Origin: Litorisediminicola beolgyonensis
Lineage (GTDB): Bacteria > Pseudomonadota > Alphaproteobacteria > Rhodobacterales > Rhodobacteraceae
NCBI RefSeq assembly: GCF_042679605.1
Contig: NZ_JBHTMU010000028.1
Span: 1-57,381, forward strand
Length of the DNA stretch: 57,381 bases
Direction: 5' to 3'
Shown here: in pieces, positions 50,304 through 57,381 of the stretch
How the letters are laid out: each line of letters starts with the position of its first letter
Position numbering within the stretch: position 1 is the stretch's first letter
Translations under genes and position numbers: made by a program
Notes under the pieces: model-generated
Database searches by the model: none
What the model saw: only the letters and a program-made list of their open reading frames with translations
Told to the model about the DNA's origin: nothing

Positions 50304-51164
50304 TCAGGCCGCCTCTTCCGCGAACCGCTCCGCCAATGTGACCGCTCCGTCCAGCGCGCTTCCGCGTGGCGGTATGAGTGCAGCGCGCACCGGCTCGGAC
50401 AGCGCCTCGGCATAGGCCTCGGACAGACCGCCCTGAAGACAGATCGGCTCATGCCCGCGCCAGCCGAGCGCGCCCAGCGCACGGTCGAGATAGGCCGCAC
50501 CCTCTTCGATCAGCGCCTGCGCCACCGCGTCGCCGTTCTGGGCGGCGGTCACGACCTGGGGTGCGATCTCGGCGAAATCCGACGGGCGCGCGCGGCTTGC
50601 GAAGCCCACGATCCCGCTCATGCCGCCCTTCGCCGCCAGAAGGCCGTCGAGCGCCGGCGTCATCGGTCCGAGCCCCTCGGCCGCGTGCAGCGCGCGGGTG
50701 AGGTAGGAGCGGCCAAGCCAAGCGCCCGAGGCCTCGTCCCCGAGAATGAGACCATGCCCGCCCAGCGCCTGAAGGCGACCGCCCTCTTGCCGCGCGAGGA
50801 ACGAGCCGGTGCCGATATTGATCACCGCGCCATCGGCGCTGCCGAGCGCACCCACGACCGAGGCGCGCCAATCCTCTTCGACCCGGCACCGCATCAGCGG
50901 CAGCGCGCGCGCGACGCGCTGGCCCACTTCGGCGTCGATCACGCCTGCGAGCGCAAGATAGGCCGGCACTTCGGAGAGCTTGCGGCGCGCGCGGGAGCCC
51001 AGCGCATGGATGCCGTCCCAGAGCACTTCGAGCGCGGCGTCGAAATCGGTGAACACGTTCGCGCCGGTGCCGCGATGCTCGATCCGGCCCTCGCCCGTCA
51101 CAAGAACGAACCGCGAGGTGCTGCCGCCCGCATCAACTGCGATCAGGGTCTGCGCGCTGTCCAT
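50304..51164 (-). CDS. BadF/BadG/BcrA/BcrD-type ATPase, probably an N-acetylglucosamine or amino-sugar kinase
   Basis: The product has 286 residues from the ATG at 51164, after GGAGG; reading further upstream would translate the tRNA-Leu. The ASKHA fold shows AVDAGGSTSRFVLV (phosphate 1), VINIGTGSFLARQ (phosphate 2) and ICLQGGLSEAYAE (adenosine). The size and the GTGANVFTD substrate segment fit the ROK/GlcNAc-kinase-like BadF branch, which phosphorylates amino sugars from cell-wall recycling. No transporter or recycling gene is adjacent, so the substrate is a guess. It starts 33 bases downstream of tRNA-Leu. Confidence 0.82.
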   Translation of the reverse strand: MDSAQTLIAVDAGGSTSRFVLVTGEGRIEHRGTGANVFTDFDAALEVLWDGIHALGSRARRKLSEVPAYLALAGVIDAEVGQRVARALPLMRCRVEEDWRASVVGALGSADGAVINIGTGSFLARQEGGRLQALGGHGLILGDEASGAWLGRSYLTRALHAAEGLGPMTPALDGLLAAKGGMSGIVGFASRARPSDFAEIAPQVVTAAQNGDAVAQALIEEGAAYLDRALGALGWRGHEPICLQGGLSEAYAEALSEPVRAALIPPRGSALDGAVTLAERFAEEAA

Positions 51165-51196
51165 CGCCTTTCGCTCCTCCGGTTGACGCCCTGCAC

Positions 51197-51280
51197 TGGT
51201 ACCCGCGGCCGGACTCGAACCGGCACGGCTTGCGCCTGGGGATTTTAAGTCCCCTGTGTCTACCATTCCACCACGCGGGC
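51197..51280 (-). tRNA. tRNA-Leu (anticodon TAA)
   Basis: On the minus strand an 84-base class II tRNA with the CCA encoded is complete: acceptor GCCCGCG, anticodon stem GGGGA/TCCCC with loop CTTAAAA (anticodon TAA, codon UUA), a short variable arm and the T-arm GCCGGTTCGAGTCCGGC. A frame of the kinase gene runs through it and is not real. Confidence 0.95.
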
Positions 51281-51326
51281 CTGCATTTCGGCTGAGCTTA
51301 TAGACGCGTCGCGCGGCGTGGAAAGA

Positions 51327-51863
51327 TCACAGTTTCTCGCCGGGCGGTTCTCGGAGAAGATAGCGCTCCGAAAGCCACGGATTCAGATTTAGCGCCTCGC
51401 GCAACACGCGCTGGCCCTCCGCATCGCGGCCAAGCCCGATTAGCGTCAGCGCCTTTCCGGCCAGCGCCGCGACATGACGCGGCGCGAGGTCGAGCGTGGC
51501 ATCGAGATCGGGCAGCGCGGCGGCGAAATCCTCGCGCAGGAAACTGACGAAGGCGCGCTGGTTGTAGCCCTCGGCATAGTCCGGGCAGTAATCGACAAGC
51601 CGGTCGAAAAGCTCCAGCGCGCGCAGGTAGTTGTAGCTCTCTCTCGCACGAATCCCCTCGTCGAGAAGCGACTGCGCGGCCTCGTCCGGCGCATCGCGCC
51701 AAAGTGCCCACATCTCGCCCGTCACCGCCCGCGCGGCCATCTCGGTTGGCGCGTCCTGCACGCGGGCAAGAAGCGCGTCGAAGGCCTCGGAATGATCGGG
51801 CGCTGCGGGACACTCCGCAAAAGCGGGGAGCGGCACGAGTAGCAAGGCGAAAAGGCGCATCAT
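51327..51863 (-). CDS. Secreted tetratricopeptide-repeat protein
   Basis: The product has 178 residues from the ATG at 51863, preceded by AGGAG; a neighbouring ATG at 51860 is also usable. The signal peptide is MMRLFALLLVPLPAFA, and the mature part has two to three TPR-like helical pairs: YNYLRALELFDRLVDYCPDYAEGYNQRA, DFAAALPDLDATLDLAPRHVAALAGKA, and the last near LREALNLNP. Such periplasmic TPR proteins act as protein-protein scaffolds. The frame is open for 180 codons upstream through the Lrp gene, but that part is a shadow. Confidence 0.82.
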   Translation of the reverse strand: MMRLFALLLVPLPAFAECPAAPDHSEAFDALLARVQDAPTEMAARAVTGEMWALWRDAPDEAAQSLLDEGIRARESYNYLRALELFDRLVDYCPDYAEGYNQRAFVSFLREDFAAALPDLDATLDLAPRHVAALAGKALTLIGLGRDAEGQRVLREALNLNPWLSERYLLREPPGEKL

Positions 51864-51895
51864 GCGATGATGCTCCTCCCGACGCCCCGCTCCCG

Positions 51896-52372
51896 TCAAG
51901 TCACGTCTGCGAGCCCATCCTCCTTCACCGCCTGCATCGCGACATAGGTGGAGGTGTTGGAGATATGCGGCAGCTGGGAGATCCGCTCTGCCAGCACCCG
52001 GCGGTAGCTGCGCATGTCGGACGTTCTGACCTTGAGCAGGTAGTCGAAACTCCCGGCGATGAGGTGAGCCTGTTCGACCTCGTCGACCTTGGCCACCGCC
52101 GCGTTGAACTCCGCCAGCGCCGCTTCGCGCGTATCGCTGAGGCGCACCTCCACGAAGGCCACGTGGTCGAGCCCGAGGCGGACCGGATCGAGGATTGCGC
52201 GATAGCCCCGGATCACGCCCGCTTCTTCGAGCCGCTTCAGCCGGGCCTGCGTGGGGGATTTCGACAGCCCGATGCGCCGGGACAGTTCGGTGATGGAGAT
52301 CCGCCCCTCCTGCTCGAGGGTGTCGAGGATCGAGGTGTCGAACGTGTCGAGATCGAAATTGTCGTCTTTCAC
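51896..52372 (-). CDS. Lrp/AsnC-family transcriptional regulator
   Basis: The product has 158 residues starting at a GTG at 52372 after GGAGAG. The N-terminal helix-turn-helix contains ISITELSRRIGLSKSPTQARLKRLEEAG, the C-terminal RAM domain (about 70-150) has the ligand-binding pattern LIAGSFDYLLKVRTSDMRSY. By look it is in the PutR-like group that activates proline catabolism in rhodobacters, but the putA gene normally next to it is not in this window. Its 31-base neighbour downstream is the TPR protein. Confidence 0.9.
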   Translation of the reverse strand: MKDDNFDLDTFDTSILDTLEQEGRISITELSRRIGLSKSPTQARLKRLEEAGVIRGYRAILDPVRLGLDHVAFVEVRLSDTREAALAEFNAAVAKVDEVEQAHLIAGSFDYLLKVRTSDMRSYRRVLAERISQLPHISNTSTYVAMQAVKEDGLADVT

Positions 52373-52635
52373 GAAAACTCTCCGAGTTTCGGGTCAAATG
52401 ATTGGAAACCAAGATCTGAACGGGAAAAACAGCGTTAACCTGACAGCGAGCCTATGCCAAAAGCCCGCCGGATGCCACGGAAAGAAGCGCTTGCGCCGCG
52501 TTTGCCGAAGCCGGAGGCGCTCGGCCTGCCCCGGCCCGCCGTCGCTTGCGCAAGGCCAGCCACGCTCGGCGCCGCATCAGGGCCCACATGGGTCAATTCA
52601 CTTGACCAAATCAGGAATTGCGTCACGCTCGGACC

Positions 52636-53379
52636 ATGTTTCCAATACGAGATCATAATCCCTCGGGCTCGACGCCCTACGTCACCTACCTGCTGATCGC
52701 CGCGAATATCGGAGCCTTCCTGCTCTATTTCGAGCGGCTCTACAGCGGCGACGGGCTTATGAACTTCTGGCTCGATTACGCGCTCGTGCCGCGCAACATC
52801 ACCAATGGCCACTCGGCCCTGGGCTTCTTCACCCACATGTTCCTGCATGGCGGCATCATGCATCTCGTCGGCAACATGCTGTTCCTGTTCATCTTCGGCG
52901 ACAATATCGAGCACGAGATGGGGCCGGTGGGCTTCACCTTCCTCTATTTCGCCTCGGGGCTCGGAGCTGCGCTGCTGCAATACATGGCCGCGCCCTTCTC
53001 GACGATCCCGATGGTCGGCGCCTCGGGTGCCGTGGCGGGCGTGATGGGCGCCTATCTCCTGATGTTTCCGCGCGCGCGGATCGACGTGATCGTCATCATC
53101 GTCATCATCTTCAAGCGGCTGAACCTGCCGGCCTGGGCGATGCTGATCTTCTGGTTCGGCCTCCAGCTCTGGGGCAGCTGGTCGACGCCGGCCGATATCG
53201 GCGGCACGGCCTACTGGGCGCATATCGGCGGCTTCGTCGTCGGTCTCGTGCTGGCCATTCCGCTCTGGATTTCGCGCGGCGGTCCCCGCTACTGGCGCAT
53301 CACCGACGGCCACCCCCCGCATCCCGAGGGGGAGTTCTGGTCCGGCAGTACGGACGTCCCGAAGGTACCGAGAAAATGA
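52636..53379 (+). CDS. Rhomboid-family intramembrane serine protease
   Basis: The product has 247 residues with six or seven TM helices. The catalytic Ser is in GASGAVAGVMGAYL and the His in YWAHIGGFVVG; HGGIMHLVGNMLFLFIFG supplies the oxyanion-related Asn/His block. Start at 52636 (MFPIRDHNPSG) is the family opening; the frame upstream is not similar. Rhomboids cleave TM segments of other proteins. The stop overlaps the next gene by four bases. Confidence 0.92.
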   Translation: MFPIRDHNPSGSTPYVTYLLIAANIGAFLLYFERLYSGDGLMNFWLDYALVPRNITNGHSALGFFTHMFLHGGIMHLVGNMLFLFIFGDNIEHEMGPVGFTFLYFASGLGAALLQYMAAPFSTIPMVGASGAVAGVMGAYLLMFPRARIDVIVIIVIIFKRLNLPAWAMLIFWFGLQLWGSWSTPADIGGTAYWAHIGGFVVGLVLAIPLWISRGGPRYWRITDGHPPHPEGEFWSGSTDVPKVPRK

Positions 53380-53744
53380 CCGATCCCGTCACACTCACTT
53401 GCCATTGCGGCGCCGTCGAACTGCGCGTGACGCTGGTCGACGGCCTCGAGACCGCGCGCCGCTGCGACTGTTCTTATTGTCGGCGGAGGGGAGCGCCCGC
53501 GGTCAGCGTCAAGCTCGCCGATCTGCAGGTGGTGCGCGGCGCGGACAGCCTGACGCTCTACGAGTTCGGCACGAAGACGGCCAAGCACCATTTCTGCTCG
53601 GTCTGCGGCATCTACATGTATCACCGCCGCCGCTCGGACCCGAGCCAGTTCGGCGTGAACATGGGCGCGATCGAAGGCGTCAATCCGAGAGACCACGAAC
53701 CGATCCGCTGGGCGGACGGGGTCAATCATCCCTCGGACAGCTAG
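53376..53744 (+). CDS. GFA-family (CENP-V/GFA) zinc-binding protein
   Basis: The product has 122 residues. The zinc sites are visible: CHCGAVEL at the N-terminus, CDCSYC in the middle and FCSVCGIYMYH later, the Gfa pattern (glutathione-dependent formaldehyde-activating enzyme-like). The family is large and often not a true formaldehyde enzyme. Its ATG overlaps the rhomboid stop (ATGA), so the two share an mRNA. The C-terminus ends two bases before the convergent inositol-phosphatase stop. Confidence 0.9.
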   Translation: MTDPVTLTCHCGAVELRVTLVDGLETARRCDCSYCRRRGAPAVSVKLADLQVVRGADSLTLYEFGTKTAKHHFCSVCGIYMYHRRRSDPSQFGVNMGAIEGVNPRDHEPIRWADGVNHPSDS

Positions 53745-53746
53745 GC

Positions 53747-54538
53747 TCAAACCTCGCGGATGGTCCGCGCGAGCTGGTCGTAGAGATGGCCGTTGGCGCA
53801 GAGGATCGTGCCCGCCTCGAGCGGGTCCTGCTCTTCGCGCACGGCCGAGACCAGCGCGCCCGCCTCGAGCGCGATCAACGACCCGGCGGCGGTGTCCCAG
53901 ATGTTGAGCTCGCGCTCCCAGTAGCCGTCGTAGCGGCCAGCGGCCACGTAGGCGAGATCGAGCGCCGCCGAGCCGAAGCGCCGGACACCGGCACAGATCG
54001 GCATCAGCTTGGCGAGATCCTTCAACGTCGCGGGCAGCGTGTGCTTGGCGGCGAAGGGAACGCCGGTCGCGAAAACCGCCTCGATCATCCGGTTGCGGCC
54101 GGACACGCGCAGGCGCTTGTTGTCGTTGAGCCAGGCGCCCGAGCCCTTCTCGGCGTAGAACATCTCGTCCTTGGCGGCGTCGTAGACCACGCCCGAGACG
54201 ATCTTGCCCTTGTGCTCGAGCGCGATGGACACCGCCCAATGCGGCAGGCCGTGCAGGAAGTTGGTGGTGCCGTCGAGCGGATCGACGATCCAGCGGCGGG
54301 TCGGGTCCTCGCCCGCGATCTCGCCGCCTTCCTCGGCCAGCCAGCCATAGGTCGGGCGCGCGCCCAGAAGCTCTTCGCGCAGGATCTTTTCCGCCGCGAG
54401 ATCGGCGCGGCTGACGAAGTCGCCCGCGCCTTTCATCGACACCTGGAGGTTCTCGACCTCGCGGAAATCCTTGACCAAAGAGCGGCCCGCCTTGCGCGCC
54501 GCCTTGAGCATGATGTTGAGATTGGCGCTGCCCTGCAT
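53747..54538 (-). CDS. suhB: Inositol-1-monophosphatase family protein
   Basis: The product has 263 residues, typical for the family. The metal-binding motifs are in order: YGWLAEEGGEIAGEDPTRRW and IVDPLDGTTNFLHG, then LNIWDTAAGSLIALEAGA, giving the Glu and Asp ligands of the FIG superfamily. It may act on inositol or sugar phosphates, and SuhB-type proteins also affect rRNA transcription. The ATG at 54538 starts MQGSANLNIMLKAARKAGRS. It converges with the GFA gene. Confidence 0.9.
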   Translation of the reverse strand: MQGSANLNIMLKAARKAGRSLVKDFREVENLQVSMKGAGDFVSRADLAAEKILREELLGARPTYGWLAEEGGEIAGEDPTRRWIVDPLDGTTNFLHGLPHWAVSIALEHKGKIVSGVVYDAAKDEMFYAEKGSGAWLNDNKRLRVSGRNRMIEAVFATGVPFAAKHTLPATLKDLAKLMPICAGVRRFGSAALDLAYVAAGRYDGYWERELNIWDTAAGSLIALEAGALVSAVREEQDPLEAGTILCANGHLYDQLARTIREV

Positions 54539-54623
54539 CCTGCCCCCGGGGTCTAGTCGGCTTCGTCAGGGCGCGCGTATAGACCCCCTCGGCGGGGAAG
54601 CCAAGGGGCCGGGTCGAGCGGGT

Positions 54624-54962
54624 TTAGCGGTAGATCACGCCCTTCTCGCCGATCGGGGCGTAAACGCCCTTCTCGCCCACGGGCGCGTAGCTGTGGCGAT
54701 GGGCCTTCGCGGCGTAGCGCTTGGTGCCACCGGCGCGGTTCACATACGGGCCCGCATTGGGTTCGCCGCAGCAGATGACGCCGCCCATCATCACCGGTTG
54801 CTGACCGGCGGGGCAGTTGTTCTCGACATTCGGAACCGAATGCATGAGCACGTTCGAGTTGGGATTATGGGTCGCGTCGCCCTTGTAGCTGTCGTCCCAT
54901 GCCAGTGCCGGACCGGCGGTCAGCGCCAGCGCGACGGCGCCCGAAAATGTCAGAAGTCGCAT
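54624..54962 (-). CDS. Secreted small protein with C-terminal GEKGV repeats
   Basis: I do not recognise this 112-residue protein, which starts at the ATG at 54962 with a signal peptide ending AGPALA. The mature chain has a Cys pair in ENNCPAG and a Cys-Cys in GVICCGEPNAG, a basic middle, and two nearly identical repeats YAPVGEKGV and YAPIGEKGV at the end, then IYR. Its C-terminus is basic and Tyr-rich, and may bind a surface or polymer. It stands alone. Confidence 0.65.
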   Translation of the reverse strand: MRLLTFSGAVALALTAGPALAWDDSYKGDATHNPNSNVLMHSVPNVENNCPAGQQPVMMGGVICCGEPNAGPYVNRAGGTKRYAAKAHRHSYAPVGEKGVYAPIGEKGVIYR

Positions 54963-55213
54963 ATCATGCCCCCGAATACCGCGCATGGCGCGCCGGTTTC
55001 TGGGAGAAAACCCTGACAGTAACAGGCGCTTGCGTCAAAAGCTTCGGCCGGAAACGAGCTGTTTCCATTTCGGAAACGTGGCGCAAAGGACTCAGACGCC
55101 AGACGCGAAACGCCCCGTGGACGGATGCGAGGGAAGAGCATCCAGCCCACAGGGCGCCTACACTTGGAACCGTAACGGAACTCGTGCCTTCAAAGTTCCG
55201 ACGGAAGATCGCT

Positions 55214-55822
55214 TTAGAAGCGGTAGTTGACCGAGACGTTGGCCGTCGTGGCGTCTGCCTCGATGCCGTCGGCCTCATCAAACTCGTCGAACTTGTGATA
55301 CAGCAGCTCGGAGCCGATGGTGACGTTGTCGGTCACGTAGGTCTCGACACCGAGACCGGCGAAGTAGCCGTCCGCGTCGCCGATGTCGTCCTCTTCGACC
55401 ATGGCCTTCGCGTAGCCGCCGGTACCATAGAGGAAGGTGTTGCCGAGATCGGCACCGCCACGGACGCCAGCGCGGAACACGCCGTCGATATTTGCGGCAC
55501 CATCGCCAAGCTCGATATCGGCGCCATCATACTGCAGGCCGCCACCGAGGACGTAGTTGCCGAAATCGTAGTCGTAATAAGCGCGTGCACCGTAGAGCAT
55601 GCCGTCGCCGTCGATCTCGGCGTCGCCGTCGGTTTCGACATTGCCGTAGCCGAGCTGCAGACCGGTCGAGAAGCCGGTCCAGTCGCGGACGGGTGCGGGG
55701 GCTTCGATCGCGACCGGGGCCATCGGTGCCGGATCTTCGAGACCCGCTTCGATGTTGCCTGCCATGGCCGGAACGGTTGCGGTGGTGCCCAAGAGGGCGG
55801 CGAGTGCGAGAGTGCGTTTCAT
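55214..55822 (-). CDS. Outer-membrane beta-barrel protein (small porin-like)
   Basis: The product has 202 residues from the ATG at 55822, after AGGAG. The signal peptide (1-21, ending AMAG) is followed by alternating amphipathic strands: GLQLGYGNVETDGD, YGARAYYDYDFGNYVLGGGLQYDG and the terminal NVSVNYRF with the last Phe expected for barrel assembly. It resembles OmpW/opacity-type small barrels of roseobacters (Omp25/LOMP-like). Very acidic loops (EIDGDG, EEDDIGDADG) suggest cation-rich surroundings such as sea water. Confidence 0.82.
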   Translation of the reverse strand: MKRTLALAALLGTTATVPAMAGNIEAGLEDPAPMAPVAIEAPAPVRDWTGFSTGLQLGYGNVETDGDAEIDGDGMLYGARAYYDYDFGNYVLGGGLQYDGADIELGDGAANIDGVFRAGVRGGADLGNTFLYGTGGYAKAMVEEDDIGDADGYFAGLGVETYVTDNVTIGSELLYHKFDEFDEADGIEADATTANVSVNYRF

Positions 55823-56242
55823 CGAGCTCTCCTTTCGTGCGTTGTTAGCGCCGGACAGTACGCCGGCTTCCAGAGGGAAATGCGCATCACCGGCCCTCCG
55901 TTCCACCCCGAACCGGTCACGCCTTCGTGGCGTCCTTGCTGCAACGCGGCGCGGATTTCCCGAAAAAGGACGGAACCGGCGAGAGATGGCCGACTGCCGG
56001 TGGTTTTCCCTGCAAACCCTCGCCGAAACTGGCGTTTGAGGGCCTGTAATGCGGAAAAACGGCGCCTGGAGCGCAATGACAAAGGGCCGCCCCTTGACAG
56101 GAACGGCCAGGAATTCGTCAGCAAAAATATGCGCAAGAGGCGCGTAAGCTCTGGGGAACTCGTCGATTTTCTCTCGATAGCTGGTCCAGCGGATCAGGCA
56201 GGGAACAGACGCTCTCCCGCCGGGCGGCCTCTGGCGCGCAGA
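55823..56242. other. Intergenic region without a recognised gene
   Basis: There are 420 bases. A minus-strand frame (55819-56136) of about 105 codons starts with a few hydrophobic residues but is Arg/Ser-rich and lacks a good ribosome site; I do not call it. The promoter of the barrel gene must lie close to 55823. No tRNA, repeat or terminator with a T-run seen. Confidence 0.5.
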
Positions 56243-56635
56243 TCAGCCGGTGAAGCGCGACACGATCAGAACGCCCGCCCAGGCCGAGACGCCCGTCAGC
56301 ACCGCGCCCCAGAGCGTGTCGGAGATCACCATCTGCCAGGACCAGTTCTTCATGATCGACATCGAGGTGAACTCGTAGGTGCCATAAGCCATCGCCCCCA
56401 GGATCGCCCCGTGGAGAAGCGCCCGTCCCGGCTCGCCATCGCGCAGCGCCGGGTGCGAGATCAGGAAGACCAGCCCCGCGACATAGGCCAGGTAGAAGAG
56501 CCCCGCCGGTGCCATCATCGGGCTGTCGCGCATCGCGTCGCCCAGATGCTTGGTGAAGAGCGGCTTCATCACGAAGGTGAGCATGATCGCGTCGACCACG
56601 AGGAAGATCACGGCTGTGATGAGATAGAGGATCAT
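56243..56635 (-). CDS. DUF2177 membrane protein
   Basis: The product has 130 residues with four predicted TM helices: about 4-24, 44-62, 72-92, and 105-127. The pattern VVDAIMLTFVMKPLF, AGLFYLAYVAGLVFLI, GAMAYGTYEFTS and DTLWGAVLTGVSA is DUF2177, found widely in alphaproteobacteria without a known function. ATG at 56635 begins MILYLITAVIF. It stands alone; a hairpin (56675-56694) lies just upstream of it, at the end of the next gene's transcript. Confidence 0.87.
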   Translation of the reverse strand: MILYLITAVIFLVVDAIMLTFVMKPLFTKHLGDAMRDSPMMAPAGLFYLAYVAGLVFLISHPALRDGEPGRALLHGAILGAMAYGTYEFTSMSIMKNWSWQMVISDTLWGAVLTGVSAWAGVLIVSRFTG

Positions 56636-56670
56636 GGTCGGCCCCGAGATTGGTTCGACACCGAACGTGT

Positions 56671-56694
56671 CAAAGCGGCGGGTGTTCCCGCCGC
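56671..56694 (-). terminator. Hairpin terminator after the 98-residue gene
   Basis: GCGGCGGG/CCCGCCGC form a perfect eight-base stem with a four-base loop, followed on the minus strand by CTTTG. The T-run is short, so termination may be partial. Confidence 0.45.
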
Positions 56695-56748
56695 CTCCGC
56701 CGAGTGCACGGGCCCGTGATCGCCGGGCCCGCGATTACGAGGCTTGCA

Positions 56749-57045
56749 TCACTGCCGCCGCAGGGCCGAGCCGGTCGCCCGGGCAACCGCCTCGCCTTCC
56801 GAGGCCTCGACGGCGCGCAGGGCACGGATTTCGGTGCGGATCGCGGAGCGCGGATCGGCCTCGCTGGCTTCCTCGGCCCGCTCCAGCGCCAGAGCGAACC
56901 GGAGCGCCAGCCGTGGCGATGCGGGGACAGGCATCACCACGGCCGGTGCGGCGAGACCGTGAACCGGTCCCGGGGCGCCCGTTGCCGCCATCGCGTTTGA
57001 GGAGAGCGTGACGGCAGCGAGCGCGGAGAGAAAGAGCTTGGTCAT
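56749..57045 (-). CDS. Small secreted protein of unknown function
   Basis: The product has 98 residues with a signal peptide (MTKLFLSALAAVTLSSNAMA). The mature part is a helical Ala/Arg/Glu-rich stretch (FALALERAEEASEADPRSAIRTEI...), amphipathic and perhaps forming a helical hairpin. No known family. The ATG at 57045 has AGGAC upstream. GC skew and composition agree with a real gene, but confidence is moderate. Confidence 0.55.
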   Translation of the reverse strand: MTKLFLSALAAVTLSSNAMAATGAPGPVHGLAAPAVVMPVPASPRLALRFALALERAEEASEADPRSAIRTEIRALRAVEASEGEAVARATGSALRRQ

Positions 57046-57243
57046 TGGAAAAGTCCTTGGCTAAGGCGTTGAGGGAAACGTCTTCGGTAAGGACAGGTGT
57101 AGGGGATCGGAGAGCGCGGCGCAGTGACGCGGGTCACAGGGGCGTCGAGCTTACTATTTTCCATGGAACAAGAAGTTGGTGAATATCGCCAAACATAAGG
57201 AGTTATTTCGAGCAGGCCTCCATCATGATCCTAGGCTCAGGAC

Positions 57244-57381
57244 TCATAGCCAGTAGATGACGATAGCGGCGAGAGCGATGGCCGAGAGGAAGACCTTGGG
57301 GCATCTGTCGTATCGCGTGGCCACCCGCCGCCAGTCCTTGAGCCTGCCGAACATGATCTCGCATCGCTGCCCGGCAGTGCA
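57244..57381 (-). mobile_element. 3' end of an IS5-family (IS427-type) transposase, cut by the window edge
   Basis: The last 45 codons before the stop at 57244 read ...RCEIMFGRLKDWRRVATRYD and ...LSAIALAAIVIYWL, the standard C-terminus of IS5/IS427-type DDE transposases, with the final catalytic Glu expected in RCEIMFG. The 5' part lies beyond the window. A terminal repeat should lie somewhere in 57180-57240, but I cannot define it. Confidence 0.85.

Noticed and set aside
51165..51266. N-terminal extension of the BadF-type kinase
   Set aside because: These codons translate part of the tRNA-Leu gene; the ATG at 51164 with GGAGG is the real start.
55819..56136. Minus-strand frame of 105 codons upstream of the barrel gene
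   Set aside because: Arg/Ser-rich, ends inside the start of the barrel gene, and has no ribosome site.
54899..56719. Plus-strand frame of about 600 codons across the small secreted and barrel genes
   Set aside because: Crosses two genes with signal peptides and the intergenic region in the wrong sense; no domain.
1..57381. CRISPR arrays, integrases, prophage or toxin-antitoxin genes
   Set aside because: No regularly spaced repeats, Cas motifs, phage structural genes or paired small antitoxin/toxin frames are visible.

Overview
The window is about 57 kb of GC-rich chromosomal DNA from an alphaproteobacterium, almost certainly a member of the Rhodobacteraceae (roseobacter group). Clues are the irr / fabA-fabB-fabI neighbourhood, the miaB...phoH-ybeY-corC-lnt-metK gene order, a metK leader that matches the SAM/SAH riboswitch class (known only from Rhodobacterales), TRAP transport genes and a Hint-domain protein of the type common in this family. 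Coding density is high, genes sit in short runs on both strands, and stop/start overlaps (ATGA) are frequent. Both window edges lie inside insertion sequences: the first 15 codons of an IS3-type OrfA at the left and the last 45 codons of an IS5-type transposase at the right. There is no rRNA, CRISPR array, phage or integrated plasmid.

Left part (0.1-13.4 kb): mostly minus strand. It holds a GT39-like membrane glycosyltransferase, a membrane-anchored cyclic-nucleotide-binding protein overlapping the GTPase ychF, a MATE exporter, an extended-SDR sugar epimerase, an MBOAT/SGNH O-acyltransferase pair, a membrane protein next to a 2-hydroxyacid dehydrogenase, a plus-strand SH3 protein, a Hint-domain protein and a lipid A deacylase (LpxR). 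Much of this concerns the cell envelope.

Middle part (13.5-31.2 kb): a thiolase, a three-gene TRAP operon whose small permease carries an extra TM2-like and coiled-coil N-terminus, a cytochrome bd (CIO-type) operon with a 35-codon third gene, divergent from a persulfide-dioxygenase-like MBL protein, kynureninase, and a translationally coupled RND / LolA-like / outer-membrane-protein operon. The last is the best candidate for an uncharacterised envelope export system. An unusual class V aminotransferase and tRNA-Gln follow.

Signalling part (31.3-35.5 kb): an H-NOX-like protein without the usual heme-ligand histidine, overlapping a HNOBA-GGDEF cyclase, then a HAD phosphatase with a DUF3572 protein and a PleD-like cyclase whose first receiver lacks the phosphoacceptor Asp.

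Housekeeping part (35.8-54.5 kb): DUF983, a Nudix hydrolase, metK with its riboswitch and a likely promoter inside the end of lnt, then lnt, corC-like, ybeY and a phoH-family gene. A lipoprotein and an OmpA protein that share a 35-residue module come next, followed by miaB. Further on are a glycosyltransferase-like orphan, a ferredoxin reductase, fabI-fabB-fabA, irr, a BadF-type kinase, tRNA-Leu, a TPR protein, an Lrp regulator, a rhomboid protease with a GFA protein, and inositol monophosphatase. The last 3 kb hold small secreted or membrane proteins of unknown function before the right-hand IS remnant. Start sites were chosen by eye from ribosome-binding sites, family start points and neighbour overlaps.
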